Assembly: GCA_003427395.1 (NCBI GenBank)
Contig: BFEA01000385.1
Coordinates: forward strand, 1,160,564-1,200,202
Length of the DNA: 39,639 nucleotides
Direction: 5' to 3'
Origin: Chara braunii
Taxonomy: Eukaryota; Streptophyta; Charophyceae; Charales; Characeae
Below, one piece after another: positions 11,373 through 22,040 of this stretch; the first letter of the stretch is position 1; every line of letters begins with the position of its first letter. Below the pieces are notes generated by a model. It was given only the letters and a program-made list of their open reading frames with translations. It was not told the DNA's origin and searched no databases. The translations under genes and the position numbers were made by a program.

Positions 11373-11766
11373 AATCGTCTGTTCCCTGGACTTTCTGATG
11401 TTTTAAGTCGGTCGTTCTGACGAACGATATGCGTGATTCAGAGTGTGCATGCTTGTGTTGAGCTTTCTCGGCTCCACTGTTATCTTTGCACGTGAATGGG
11501 CTTATTCGAAAACTTGACTGCTTGAAGTGGCTCGGGAAACGTCTAATGAATCGTCTAATGAATCGTCTAATGAATCGTCTAATGAATGCGTCTAATGAAT
11601 CGTCTGTTCCCTGGACTTTGTGATGTTTTGAGTTGGTCGTTCTGACGATATGCGTGATTCAGAGTGTGCATGCTTGTGTTTAGCTTTATCGACTCCACTG
11701 TTATCTGTGCACGTGAATGGGCTTGTTCGAAGGGACACTTTTGACTGCCTGAAGCGCTCGGAAAAC
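11373..11766 (+). repeat. Duplication of about 170 bp with a 12-bp satellite at the junction
   Basis: The block starting AATCGTCTGTTCCCTGGACT at 11373 recurs at 11598 (offset 225) and stays similar through CGTGAATGGGCTT. Between the two blocks, GTCTAATGAATC repeats at 11541, 11553, 11565, 11577 and 11590. The short repeat resembles the first bases of the long unit (GGCTAATGGAATCGTCTG), so it probably grew by slippage at the duplication junction. Confidence 0.8.
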
Positions 11767-11769
11767 TAT

Positions 11770-13060
11770 GCATGGATGCGGATATTTTTGCACTGGTTTT
11801 GTCTCCCTTCCAGATATGGAGGAGTCTTGTTTTCCAAGATTGGGAGTGAAGAGGTAAGAAGCTTTGATAGGACTTCCCAGTAGGGATAGGTTGTTTCCGA
11901 AGTCTGGCACTGGTCATTGGCGCGGAATGAAGAGCGCGCTTGTTGTTGAATGAAGTGGGAGTTCCTCTGCTCTCATGACGTTGAGCGATCCTTCCACGTG
12001 ATCTAAGTAAGCCGTATTCGGTGGAGTCGTCTCGGAAATCGGACGAAGGAAGAGCCGTAGTTTTGAATAGGTTGAGGGAAGAATACGTGTGCCTTCTGAA
12101 GGCGACCACTGGCACGTTGCCGCATGGTGAATCATGATAGAGATTGTGTGGATTCCTTGTGAATAAGTACACACTGTTGTTTCGGATGATGTGCTTTTCT
12201 CACCGAGCGATTATATCGATGCTTTGAAGTGACAGCAGCGGTGGAAGAGCGCTCGAAATGTGTTTTTTGTTTCTAATACACTCGCGAACGAACGGCGGGA
12301 TTCGTGGATATGCATGGACAGCAGCTTTTTTAGTGTTGAATGCGACTGATTGGACATTACGTCCTTCATTTTGATATGATTCAGGAAGTGATTTGCCCAT
12401 TTTCTTGGAAATGGTGTCTTTGCTACCTCAGGTCGAGGGAGTGGGAGTGCATGGCGGCATTGGAGAGGCGTGCACGAAGTAAGCTGGCTCTTGAAAAAAC
12501 GTTTCGAAAGGGCTATGGCATCATTACCGGCGAAGTTGGCGACTGATCCTGGCAAGCAAACTTGAGTACTAGGTGTGCAAAGGCCGCAATGGAGATGGGA
12601 TAGTTAACAAGTGAATTAATGGATCGCCTTAGGACAAGGTTATAAGAGAAGCTTGCTTCAGAGAGAGCAGTTTTGGCATTTTAATACACAGGTATGAGGT
12701 CCTCGCTGGCTTCTCAAGGTCTGGTCTCTTGTACACACTGATGCTTCGGAAGGTCGGCGTGTCTGAGCACGAAACAAGGAACGAAGTGGTTATCCCCGGA
12801 GAAAGAGCAGTGTTAAAATGCATGACGATAGGGATTAATGAATAGGCTTGAAGTCATGTCTTATCCTTTTAATCATGTCAACATGATCTCCTGCTCCGAT
12901 CTAGGGAAGTGCAGAAAGCGCGTGCTTGACGGTTTTTATACGGTAACTGCATCGTTGGAATTTTTTATTTTTTGAAACTTTTGGAATAGGACGCGGGCGC
13001 GAGAGGTGGGAGTGCGTTTGTAAATCCAGTTTCCGTTGTGCGTACGCTCGGTCTTGCAGT
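11770..13060. other. No gene or element recognised
   Basis: Open frames of 60-200 codons occur on the minus strand (largest about 11579-12172) and a few on the plus strand. None shows a motif, a domain or any sign of exon structure that I recognise. Composition is unremarkable. Confidence 0.4.
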
Positions 13061-13079
13061 CTGTAGCTCCAATTCTCCG

Positions 13080-15230
13080 ACATTGTTTATATCTGGCATT
13101 GAGGCTCTCCCTCCCGCCTCACCGCCCTGGTCCACTTTCGTCGTCTCTTCAGCTTTCTATACCTTCTTTTGGCCTAGTCGTTCCCTCCCTTTTCTCCGCT
13201 CTATTTTCAGACTCTCAAATCTTTTCGCCCCTATCTTTTCGTTTTTACTTCTGCTTTTGCACTTCCTAATGTTCCCCCCTTTTCATCTTCTCAATGTTTT
13301 CCTTCCCTCAGAATCTTCGTCGGCTCTCCTTGCTCTCCCGTCTCTCTTCCCACTCTTGACCCTCTTTCCTGTCCCCTCTCAGGTCTCTCCACCCTTTCGC
13401 ACTAGTGAGGATGTACCCTCTTTCCTGTCCCCTCTCAGGTCTCTCCACCCTTTCGCACTAGTGAGGATGTTTCTTGCCTCCCTGTCTGTCAGCTCTCCGA
13501 ACTTTCGCCATCTCGTGTGACCTTATGACGTTCTCCTCAACTTGCAACGGACCTTGTACCCCTGCTTCTTAACGCCTGGTATTCCTCTCGGCAACTCCCT
13601 TCGCTGTCGGTATCTCCATCCTTCCCGGCTCCCCTCTTCCCCCACCCCTTCAGCAGTTTACCTCTCTTTTCTGGCTCTCCCCGATCCCGTTCTCCTTTCT
13701 GTTCCATCTCATTCCATTTAGTGCTGCCTTGCTGTTCTCACCTTCCTCTCATCCCCGTTGAACTGGCCTTTCGACTCGTGGTGCTCTCCTGGTCCGCCTC
13801 ATACTTACATTTTTCCCTTTCCTTCCTCTGTCACCTGCGCCCGTCCTCTCCTAATTCCGGTGTGTCTGCTACCTCCCGAGGTCTTCGTCCCTGCCTTGGT
13901 CTAGCGTTTTCTCCCTTCCTTCCCGGAGCTTCACCTTCCTGCAGTCTCCCCCCTATTCCCCCCCCCTTCTCTCCCCCTCCAGCTGTCTTCCCCTCTCTCG
14001 TTGCCTCTCCCTCTCCTCCCTCTCCGGGAGTGCTTGTCTCCGTCCCCCTTGCTCCTTAACTCTTCTTCTTCCCGGTGTCTCTCCCTGTTTCACAGTATCT
14101 ATCCTAACTCCTGCAGTCTCCTCCCCGTTCTGTAGTTTCCGCATCGCTGTCTCCGGCTCCTTCACAGCCCATTTCTTCCCCAGTTATTTTCCACTCCCTC
14201 TGTATGTCCCCCGTCCCGGAGTCACTCCGCTCTTCCGCAGTCTCCACCTCGCTTGTTATCTTTCCCACTGGCTCTCCCCCTGTTCTCTTGCCCCTTCCTC
14301 CTGACCCACTCAGTTTCCCGTTTTTCCGGGCTCGTTCCCCTTGGCGCTTTCTTCCCCGTCTCGCTCCCTCTAGGCTCTTCCTTCCCCCCTGCTACCTGCC
14401 CTTTGCCTCTCCTCGCTAGACCTCCGGCTTTGCTCTCTCAGGTTTTGGGCCCTGTTCTTGCCCCTGCTCCTCCCCTTCCCTTGCTCTCTGCCCGTGCCCT
14501 CCGCTCTTGCCATCGGCTCTTGCCCTCACCCAGGAAGTTCTCTTCGTTCTTGCCCTTGTCATTTGACACCTTCCCTCGAGCCCTCTCCCTGCTATTCCGT
14601 GCTCCGCCTCCGCCCCGGCGCACTCATCGCCTGCACTCTCGCGGTTCTCGCTTTTCCGGCTCTTGCCCTATTACCTGTCGTGCTCTCCCCGCACTTGCTC
14701 TCTCTGCGATTCCCATCTGTCCGTGCTCCAGCTTTGCCAGTGCTGCTGCTCTCCCTGCGCTACAGTAGTGCTCTCCCCTGCGCTTTGGCGCTTTCTTCGC
14801 TTGCTCTTTTCCGTTTCTCACTTTGTATTGGCTCTTGCCCTACTGCAGGTCCTGCTCTCTCCTCTCTCCTGCACTCTCCTCGCTTTTGCTTCCTCTCCGC
14901 TTTGGATGTGTCCATGCTCCAGCTGTGCAGTGCTCCTGCTTTCCCCTCACTCTTGCTCTCCCCTCACTCTTGCTTTCCTCTCACTCTAGCTTCCCGCTCT
15001 CTGCTGCCCGCGCTTCCGCTCTCTCCGCGCTGTTGCTTCTCTGCACTCCGTGTTCGTGCTCTCCCCACCCCTACTCTTCCCGATGGCATCTGTTTTCGTG
15101 ATCTCCTGTTTTCTCCTCTCTCTATCTCTCTCTCGTCTTGCTGTCTACGCCACAGTTCTTCGAGTTCTCGTGCCCGCTTGTTCCATCTTCTCCCCTGCTT
15201 TTCTTCCCAGTTTGTCTGATCATCATTGAG
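13080..15230 (+). other. 2.1-kb polypyrimidine tract
   Basis: Almost the whole stretch is C/T on the plus strand, in short varied words such as CTCTCC, CTTCCC and GCTCTC rather than one repeat unit. The long plus-strand frame at 14458-15219 is made of Leu, Ser, Pro, Ala and Cys for this reason and is not a credible protein. Such strand asymmetry favours triplex (H-DNA) structures and R-loops. It may come from expansion of CT microsatellites. Confidence 0.65.
13359..13470 (+). repeat. Perfect 56-bp tandem duplication
   Basis: The unit from ACCCTCTTTCCTGTCCCC to CGCACTAGTGAGGATGT at 13359-13414 is repeated exactly at 13415-13470. Perfect identity inside a fast-changing polypyrimidine tract means the event is recent, or is an assembly artefact. 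Confidence 0.95.
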
Positions 15231-17536
15231 TGCTGCGTTCTCCGCTGCGCTTTTACCTGTCGTTTTGTGATTTTCTCGCTCTATCCCTTTTCTCTAGTGG
15301 GGCTGACATCTGACTGTCGTGATCTGGAAGGTCTCTATAGGTCGTGTTGTTCTGTTCCCATTTTTCATTCCGTTTAAATATGTAGATGCGTTTCATTCCG
15401 GCTCGGTCTCCTTTGTCCCCTCGTTTTGTGGGAACTGCGCAGCAACTACATTTCGTGTCGAAAGATACACTAATAATCTCGAAGGCCATTTCTGCAGGCT
15501 CGCGTTTGAGACCTCAGATTAGAGCGGTCCAGGAGGTCTAGCCGTCACACTGGGTAGCGTTTGTCGAGCGGATGGATACACTCACAGTAGAACCAGGACG
15601 TCTGGATGTAATTGCGATCACATACATCCTGGTCGGGTCATAATTGTGGCGACGGTGCGAGTGTGTGTAGGCCCTAAGTTTGACGGTTTTGCTTATTCCT
15701 TGCCGGCCGCCGTCCTCAGCTCACATCTGAGCGCTTGTCGAGTTGAAATGTAAGAGTGCGAAAAAAAACAATGTAAGAGCGAAAAAAATAAAATAAATGT
15801 AAGAGTGTGCGAGTTGCCTATTGACTGTATTTCCTGAACGCACATTTCTACGTAGTGAACGCCCTAAGTTTGACATTCTGCCAGTTTAGGCATCTCTGAC
15901 GGGTTGATTGCTGACCTGGGTGGTAGTATTAACAAAAAAGAGGTTGATTGGCAGTTGGTGGTATTTACGATCGCTTGATTTGTTTCTACTTCATGATTCT
16001 TTCCGTAAAAGGACTTTCACCCTCTACAATTGTATTTGGCTGGTGGGAATTGTACTTTGGGTCGCTGCTAGCTTTGACCACAATCTCGTGAGATCAGTCT
16101 GCTCCTCCTTGGTCTTTCGCAATGATCCATGGCAGGTGAGGTCTTAGGGCATGGCTGCACTACTCTCGACATGCACGAAAGACAAAAATCATGGGGGCGT
16201 ATCTCGCCATGTGTCTAGCGAAGATTCACTCTCGTTTTGCACATCCCCAGAGTAGTGCAGCGAGGCCCTTAGTCTTTCGCAATGGTCCGTGGGAGGACTC
16301 GCCACTACATTGTTTTCCGGTGTCGACGTAGTCTGTTGTGTTTCGTGTGCGTCTGCCTGTGTTGTCTTGCCGTAGTCTGTTGTGCTTCGTGTGTGCGCTT
16401 GCCTGTGTTGTCTTGTCGACGGAGGGCGGCCGAGGGTTCGGTGAAGAGGGGAACACACACTAATAGCTGGCATGCAGAAACTAAAATCTTCGGTTATGGG
16501 TTTCAGAAACTCCTCCGGTGATGCCAGCTCGGTCAACACAGCACTGAGGCGGGAAAAGGCGGTTGCGCTCGACAGTATGTGAACTGGCATAGACAGATAT
16601 GGGGAATGGTTTGGACTGCGACCTGGATGTTCGGATTTGTGGTTGTTTGGAGAGAGCCCGTTTTTATAGGCCCTTATGGCCCTGGCTGCATGCGCATTCT
16701 GGGAAGCGTCAAGTCCGGGGTTACTATTCGCCCGTCAAGATGAAATAATTGGTTTCTTTGCTTTTTTTTTTTTTCTTGGGTTTCTTTGCATTTGTTGTTG
16801 TTTGAGGAGTCCGAAAGCTTAGAAAGGACGTTGGCTGATGGGAGGATTTGCGGGTTTCTTTTTGTTTGAAGTTTTCGTATGGTGAGGATGTACTCCATCT
16901 CTGAGGATTGCCATGTAGAGTTCGTATAAAAATACCACGCCATAAAAAAAAAACACGCCATGAAGAAAAATACCACGCTCTATGGTTGCATGGCGGTTCG
17001 TTGACTGCGAAATGACGAGGTTCTCGGTGTCTTTATGAGTATGCCTCTGGGCCTCGTTCCACACGACTTGAAACTCGAGGAAATTCTTGCTCAACACCGT
17101 TCCACCGTGCCCTTGGCTTTCGCTGATCACGTTCCGGGACGAGGTCCCACTTGCACGGATTAAGAGATGCTGACCGTAGATAGCAAAGATCAACGGCCGA
17201 AATCTCCTAATTTGCGCAAGTTGGACCTTGCCCCCGGCTGTGATTAGCCTACCGGTAGTTTTAATGTTTAGCAAACGTCCAGGAAAAGCCCAAGGGCGGC
17301 CTCAAGTGCGGCCCAAGCAAAGCTACCCGTTGTTCAAGTCACCTCTCTGGGCACGCTTGAGCTGCACTTGAAAAGTGTAGAAAACCAGAACCCCCCGAGT
17401 GTTTTTTTTTCCGCCGTTGAATTGTCCTTTTTCTTCCGCGTTTGTCCTGGTTGAACCTCACGCGAGCTGTTGCAGCCGCAGCGCCATTCCCGCTCCTTTC
17501 CAGGGCGGACTCCGGGTTGAGTGGACCGACACATGA
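15231..17536. other. No gene recognised; small repeats
   Basis: Landmarks are an inverted pair (GGGCATGGCTGCACTACTC at 16148-16166 against GAGTAGTGCAGCGAGGCCC at 16251-16269), the phrase GGTCTTTCGCAATG or its variant at about 16110 and 16271, a tandem pair at 16327-16416, and A-rich duplicated pieces around AAAAATACCACGC at 16929-16977. A 151-codon open frame on the minus strand (16819-17274) has no domain I can name. GCCCTAAGTTTGAC occurs at about 15672 and 15861. Confidence 0.45.
16327..16416 (+). repeat. Tandem duplication of 44/46 bp
   Basis: CGTAGTCTGTTGTGTTTCGT and its continuation to TGTTGTCTTGC (16327-16370) is followed by a 46-bp near-copy (16371-16416). The two units differ by a GT insertion and a few substitutions. 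Confidence 0.8.
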
Positions 17537-18004
17537 CTCAGGGTAGGACCGCACAGGACGGCGGCAAACGGTATTGGAAGTTCGGAGGCAACTTCCGAGA
17601 CCCCACATACGGATTTTGCCACCGCAGAAGTCATGGGCCGACCGTTTCCACTTGGTCTGGGGCCGCCTTATTCCTACGTGGCCCTGAATTCCTGTTTTCC
17701 AAAAGTCGGTCCGTTTACCTACCTCCCGGGTGCGTACTCCGGAACATCCGGACGGAAGTCGCAGCCCTTCCATTACAACCAATGGCAAGGGACCTGGAAT
17801 GGCCTTCCAGGCCCGGACCTTTCCCAAAAAGGAAAACTGCCCCAGAATTTCCTTTTTGGGCGACCGCCTCCGAAGCAAAAGCAGAATTTCGCGGTGGCGG
17901 TGGGGTCCCCTCTGTTTCATCATCTCCGTTGGCGGTGGGCAGTCGGCTGGAAGTAGAAGACTTCCGAAACAGTTTGCTGCCATCCTGTGGGGTTCTACCC
18001 TCAG
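17537..18004. mobile_element. Foldback (MITE-like) element with 44-bp imperfect terminal inverted repeats
   Basis: The left end (17537-17580, starting CTCAGGGTAGGACC) and the right end (17961-18004, ending GGTTCTACCCTCAG) are inverted copies matching at about 36 of 44 positions. A second, perfect 13-bp stem, CCCAAAAAGGAAA against TTTCCTTTTTGGG, lies inside (about 17823-17861). No transposase frame or clear target-site duplication is visible. It is probably a non-autonomous DNA element. The long minus-strand frame through it (17339-18040) runs over the boundaries and is not taken as a gene. Confidence 0.6.
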
Positions 18005-18027
18005 GTATTTTTTAACCATGATAGGAA

Positions 18028-18045
18028 CTCGAGTGCGCACTCGAG
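18028..18045. repeat. 18-bp near-perfect palindrome beside the foldback element
   Basis: CTCGAGTGCGCACTCGAG at this position is a perfect self-complementary 18-mer. It lies just outside the right end of the foldback element and could be a separate small stem-loop. No function can be assigned. Confidence 0.6.
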
Positions 18046-18104
18046 GTTTTAGTGAAGTGGTGGAACGAGGCCATCTTTTTTTCCTTTTTTTTCCAATTTA
18101 AAGT

Positions 18105-18240
18105 TATATTCTTCTCTCAATTTGACCTCACACTACCTACCTGCCGCTGCTTCTAATTGCAGGCATACGGGGAACACCGTAGCAGCCAGAACAGTGTTCA
18201 CGAGAGAACACGGGGGGGCTGATCCCGACCTGCAGGTTGT
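18105..18240 (-). mobile_element. 5'-truncated copy of the SINE found at 23302-23685
   Basis: Read on the minus strand, this segment matches 23553-23685: ACCTGCAGGTCGGGA, then CTCTCGTGAACAC, GTTCTGGCTGCTAC, TTCCCCGTATGCCT, and GGTAGGTAGTGTGAGGT up to GAGAAGAATATA. The tRNA-like head is missing and an A-rich tail follows on the minus strand (18070-18104). Truncation at the 5' end is what LINE-driven retroposition produces. Confidence 0.8.
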
Positions 18241-18401
18241 ACGAGGCCCTCTTGAGGGACGTACGTACGTCGTTTTTCTTTCGCAAACTATCCCTTCTTT
18301 TCCTTGGTTCGTTTTTGTCTGTTCAAATTTTCCTACCCAGATGCACAAACACCGCACCTGCATTCTCTATAGAACCCATATGGGTTCGACGTTGTGTCAC
18401 A

Positions 18402-18582
18402 TACGTACTTAAGATTTGCATGGCGGACTTCAAATGGGCCAGTCCTTCGGGAGGATGACACTACGTCGTGTCACATACGATACAGGAGATTTGCATGACC
18501 CCTGCGCGAGGATGACACTAGTGTAAAAATTGAGAGATTTGCATGGCCCCTGCGCGTGGATGACACTAGTGTATAAATTGGG
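18402..18582 (+). repeat. Three diverged tandem units (TTTGCATG...GGATGACACTA)
   Basis: AGATTTGCATG recurs at 18412, 18487 and 18535, each time followed by GGATGACACTA. The last two units are also joined by CCCCTGCGCG and GTGTAWAAATTG. The phrase GTGTCACATACG precedes the first and second units. Spacing is 75 and then 48 bp. Confidence 0.75.
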
Positions 18583-19470
18583 AAAAAAATCGTCCAAATT
18601 TGGAAGGGAAAAAGATGAGGAAGTTGGCCGGCCATCTGGCTGGTCTGTGCATCTCGAGTGGTGCGCAACTCTGGAGCAAATTTATGACAGGGGGCAGTAC
18701 TGTACCTGTTTTGACTCAGCGGTCAGGCAGAACAAGAACAACACGGACAGCAACTAGACCATCAACGAAGGAAATAGCACGGGGATCCCAGAGGGAAAAG
18801 GCCCGCGGTTTCATTTGCAGTTTCCCCACCAACGTTGGTGCTTGTCGTGACAACTAGAGGGGCTTCCCGCATTTGTTAATATTGTATGTTGTGGATGACA
18901 GATAAACCATCCAGCATTTCACGGTAGTAGGAGCAATGTTTCGGGTCGAAAGTGGAGCGGACGGACGGGCCTATCTCAGTCGGTGCACCACCCCTCGTGA
19001 ACTAGATCAACGGAGTCAAAACGGACTTCTTGAGTTACCTGGGGCCAGTCATCAGTAATGCGAGATAATGTAAGGCCGTCGCGCTTTCAGAAAGAGAAGA
19101 AAGAGAGGAAAAGGAAAGAAAGTGAAGCCTACGATGTGATCAAAAGGCTTTGCTAGCGAAAGCAGAGAATGGACCTCTGCGGTGCGTGCATGCTCCACCT
19201 GTGCGTGCGTTCAGCACAGTATGGTGGAACAACAATTTTGGAAGTTACATGTATGACACGAGAAGCGCTGCTTGCTGCGGTGCGTGCACGCTCCACCAAC
19301 GCGAACGAGAGAGGATGGTCTAGTTGTGTCCGTTGGTGACACACCTACTGACTGAATCACGTCGCTCGAACTCTAAATGGACGTTATGTATGCTCAGAAC
19401 GGACGATCAGTCATTGTGTGGTCGTCGGTAGATAGATCCAGTGCTACCTGTAGAGCGTCATTGTGTGGTG
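18583..19470. other. No gene recognised
   Basis: Open frames are short. A pair of similar pieces (TGCGGTGCGTGCATGCTCCA near 19178 and TGCGGTGCGTGCACGCTCCA near 19277) and a partial extra copy of the left end of the next element (about 19411-19456) are the only structures seen. Confidence 0.45.
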
Positions 19471-19771
19471 GACAGATCCAGTGCTGCTACCTCTAGCACT
19501 ACCATCTTCCCCCGAACACAACGCGTATGCGTTGTATTCCAGTTTCGAAAAAAAACTCGATGATTTGAAGAGAACGCATGCGTTGTATTGAAATGCGGCA
19601 GCTGTTCGAATAGAACGCAATTGGTTGCTTTCGAATGTGGCAACTGTTCGAATAGAACGCATGCGGGTTGTATTCGGATAGAAAGCGACCTTTGGGGTGT
19701 GCTCGTTTACAACGCATATGCCTTGTTCTGGGGAAGATGGTGGTGCTAGAGGTAGCAGCACTGGATCTGTC
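19471..19771. mobile_element. 301-bp MITE-like element with about 63-bp terminal inverted repeats
   Basis: The left arm starts GACAGATCCAGTGCTGCTAC at 19471 and the right arm ends GTAGCAGCACTGGATCTGTC at 19771. The two remain complementary through CTCTAGCAC, ACCATCTTCCCC and the inner GCATATGCGTTGTA or its variant. The interior repeats CGAATAGAACGCATGCG-like words several times. No coding frame for a transposase is present, so it is non-autonomous. A partial left end is duplicated just upstream (19411-19456). No exact target-site duplication was found by eye. Confidence 0.8.
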
Positions 19772-20085
19772 GATGAGCAACAGCCTCGAAACAAGGACGT
19801 GGGGTCACTGTAGTAGACCGCCAGGCTCAATTGGAACGCGGAGAACTCTACCAGCTGAAAACAAATGTGAGCAGGAAGAGTGACTAGCAGCAGAACAATT
19901 GGTTGTAAATCGTCGTGTATATAAAGATTAACCTCTGTCGAATGACCACTGGCTTGACTATGGAGTTCATCACCGCGAGTATAGGTGCGTTGCATATAAC
20001 AGCAATGAACGCCAACCTTGCATGGACATGTTCCGTTGGTACAAGATGCAATTTTCATTTGCACAAACCAGATCTGTAGTCTGCA

Positions 20086-20167
20086 TTTGGCCACTGATTG
20101 GCGCGAAAGGTTCTTCTCATTGAAGGTTTGGCCACTGATTGGCGCGAAAGGTTCTTCTCATGGAAGG
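20086..20167 (+). repeat. 41-bp tandem duplication
   Basis: TTTGGCCACTGATTGGCGCG and its continuation to GAAGG (20086-20126) is repeated at 20127-20167 with one difference (ATTGAAGG against ATGGAAGG). Confidence 0.95.
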
Positions 20168-20571
20168 TTGGGTTTCACACCGCGATGCAGCTGCCATATT
20201 TTGTAGTCAAGCCTGCACAGGGCGAAGTAGTAGGTGGTGCGCGAGCTTCTCAGAGAGATTCGGTACAGGCGGGGCAGACGGAACCGTCGACTCTCGTGGA
20301 GGCATCCGTACCATCGCTGCTGGAGCTTTGACGGGATCTGTTTCAACGTCTGGACCATTCTGCACCTCCTGCCGCAGTGTTTGTGGCTCTGCAATTCTCT
20401 GGCATTATCTTCAACCGGTCTTGGGCAACCAGAGAGATTTGGTCACTAACCGGTGGGAAAAGATAGCAGGGCTTTTGGTTGGTATAGAGGCTTGTACAGT
20501 TCCTGCGACTTCATCTTGTCCGTGCTGCATCGCTCAACCCTACTGTAGCCTCCGCCTCAGTATCGCATGTA

Positions 20572-20627
20572 CCCTGTCACAGGCCCTGCAAGTCTTGCTC
20601 CCTGTCACAGGCCCTGCAAGTCTTTCT
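20572..20627 (+). repeat. 28-bp tandem duplication
   Basis: CCCTGTCACAGGCCCTGCAA, then GTCTTGCT, at 20572-20599 is followed by the same unit at 20600-20627 with one change (GTCTTTCT). Confidence 0.95.
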
Positions 20628-20765
20628 CCCGGTGTCATGGTGGCAACGGGACCTTGACAACAAGGGTCTGGTCGGGTCTTTGGTTCGTTACAGCTGCAGG
20701 TGTGGGACTAACGTAGTAGGCAGCACCGAAATGAAATTTAAGTGCAGCATGCCTGAGAGATTGTG

Positions 20766-21009
20766 GGAATTTCAGGGCAGGATTTTGTTGGGCTCGAAGT
20801 GGTTGCATAGAGGAGGATCAGTCTTCGGGCGTGGTTGTAAATTCAGAGTACCGGTCTCCTTATAAAGAGACATATTGAAGTGGCGGCTGATACCCACGCG
20901 GTCGTCGGAATTTCTGAGTTGGATTCTGTTGGGCGTAGAGATGTTGCAGATAGGAGGACAAGTCTTCAGGCCTGGTTCGAAATTCAGGTTACCCGTCCAC
21001 TTGTAAAGA
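20766..21009 (+). repeat. Imperfect direct repeat of about 100 bp, offset 141 bp
   Basis: GGAATTTC, GGATT(T/C)TGTTGGGC, TTGCA(T/G)AGAGGA or its variant, AGTCTTC, and AAATTCAG with a following TTATAAAG or TTGTAAAG occur in the same order at 20766-20867 and 20907-21009. Many substitutions separate them, so the duplication is old. Confidence 0.7.
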
Positions 21010-21215
21010 TGACACAGTGCATTGCGGCAGACTCCCAGGCCAGTGTTCTCTTTCATTCACCTGCAGCGATGCATAGGGGTCCAGGCCAAGGTCCACTCGA
21101 ACAGTGTACTTCAGAAGCAATGGTTCGCATGGCGACAAACGCTTCGCACTGTGACGGCAGATGGAGAGTTTACTCCAGAAGCATTGCCTCGCATGGTTCT
21201 CTTCCTCCCTCGCTA

Positions 21216-21294
21216 TCCTGTTCTCTTTTGTTCTCGCATTTGCATCCCTCTCTTACTGCAGGGGGATGCGTCCTGTCATTAACGACAATCAAAT

Positions 21295-21330
<36 letters not shown>

Positions 21331-21411
21331 CTGTTCTCTTTTATTCCCCCATTTGCATCCCTCTCTCAGTGCAGGGGGATGGGTCCTGTCATTAATGACA
21401 GTCAAATACTC
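21216..21411 (+). repeat. Direct repeat of about 82 bp around a TC microsatellite
   Basis: CCTGTTCTCTTTT, CATTTGCATCCCTCTCT, TGCAGGGGGATG, GTCCTGTCATTAA and CAATCAAATG-like pieces occur at 21216-21297 and again at 21328-21411. A TC run (21295-21328) separates the two. A third copy may have been lost in the nearby gap. Confidence 0.85.
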
Positions 21412-21432
21412 CTGATCTCTCCTTCCCCCCCC

Positions 21433-21669
21433 NNNNNNNNNNNNNNNNNNNNNNNNNNNNNNNNNNNNNNNNNNNNNNNNNNNNNNNNNNNNNNNNNNNN
21501 NNNNNNNNNNNNNNNNNNNNNNNNNNNNNNNNNNNNNNNNNNNNNNNNNNNNNNNNNNNNNNNNNNNNNNNNNNNNNNNNNNNNNNNNNNNNNNNNNNNN
21601 NNNNNNNNNNNNNNNNNNNNNNNNNNNNNNNNNNNNNNNNNNNNNNNNNNNNNNNNNNNNNNNNNNNNN
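21433..21669. other. Assembly gap of 237 N
   Basis: The gap lies between a C run and a long TC run (21670 to about 21722), so it reflects a microsatellite that was not resolved. Its true length is unknown, and any frame crossing it is meaningless. Confidence 0.99.

Positions 21670-21722
<53 letters not shown>
21670..21722 (+). repeat. TC microsatellite
   Basis: About 26 uninterrupted TC dinucleotides directly after the gap, followed by imperfect CTCCCT words to about 21745. Confidence 0.97.
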
Positions 21723-21727
<5 letters not shown>

Positions 21728-21952
21728 CCTCTCTCTCTCCGTCTCCCTGCCCGCCCCTCAGTTCGTACGTCCATTGAATCGGTAGGTTGTTCTGTTCATC
21801 TGTTGGTCAGTCTATCCCTTGGTCTGTCCTTTCCTCGTGTTGCTGTAACCACATACAATGGGATGCTCTCAGGGAAAGGGGTGAATGCAGCCTAAGAGTT
21901 GAAACTCTAGGGGGCAGTCACACATGACAGTGCGTAAGGTCGACTGCAAGTG

Positions 21953-22040
21953 GGCTGTGGCTCAGTGGTTAGGGCACCGGTTGTCAATGCGCATTGTGGT
22001 CTCTGAGTGTGCGGATTCAAAACTCCAGATTTTCACGAAG
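21953..22040 (+). mobile_element. tRNA-derived SINE head (second family)
   Basis: TGGCTCAGTGGTTAGGGC is a good RNA polymerase III A box. About 50 bases later GGATTCAAAACTCC is a degenerate B box. That spacing is normal for a tRNA-type promoter, but the stems of a tRNA are not kept, so this is a SINE-like head. The body probably runs on toward 22375, where no further landmark fixes the end. It does not share the tail of the SINE at 23302. Confidence 0.55.

Larger units (their letters stand above)
19772..21952. other. No gene recognised; cluster of tandem duplications and an assembly gap
   Basis: Apart from the repeats and the gap listed separately, nothing coding is visible. The open frames at 20139-20657 and 20880-21395 run through duplicated blocks in different registers and show no domain I know. 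Confidence 0.45.

Noticed and set aside
14458-15219. 253-codon plus-strand open frame
   Set aside because: It is made of Leu, Ser, Pro, Ala and Cys because the DNA is nearly all C/T. No domain is visible, and several overlapping frames in the tract are just as open.
16819-17274. 151-codon minus-strand frame
   Set aside because: It is open and not low complexity in its first part, but no motif or family can be named and the second part is A/T homopolymer-driven.
17339-18040. 233-codon minus-strand frame
   Set aside because: It runs across both ends of the foldback element and its low-complexity, basic composition matches no family.
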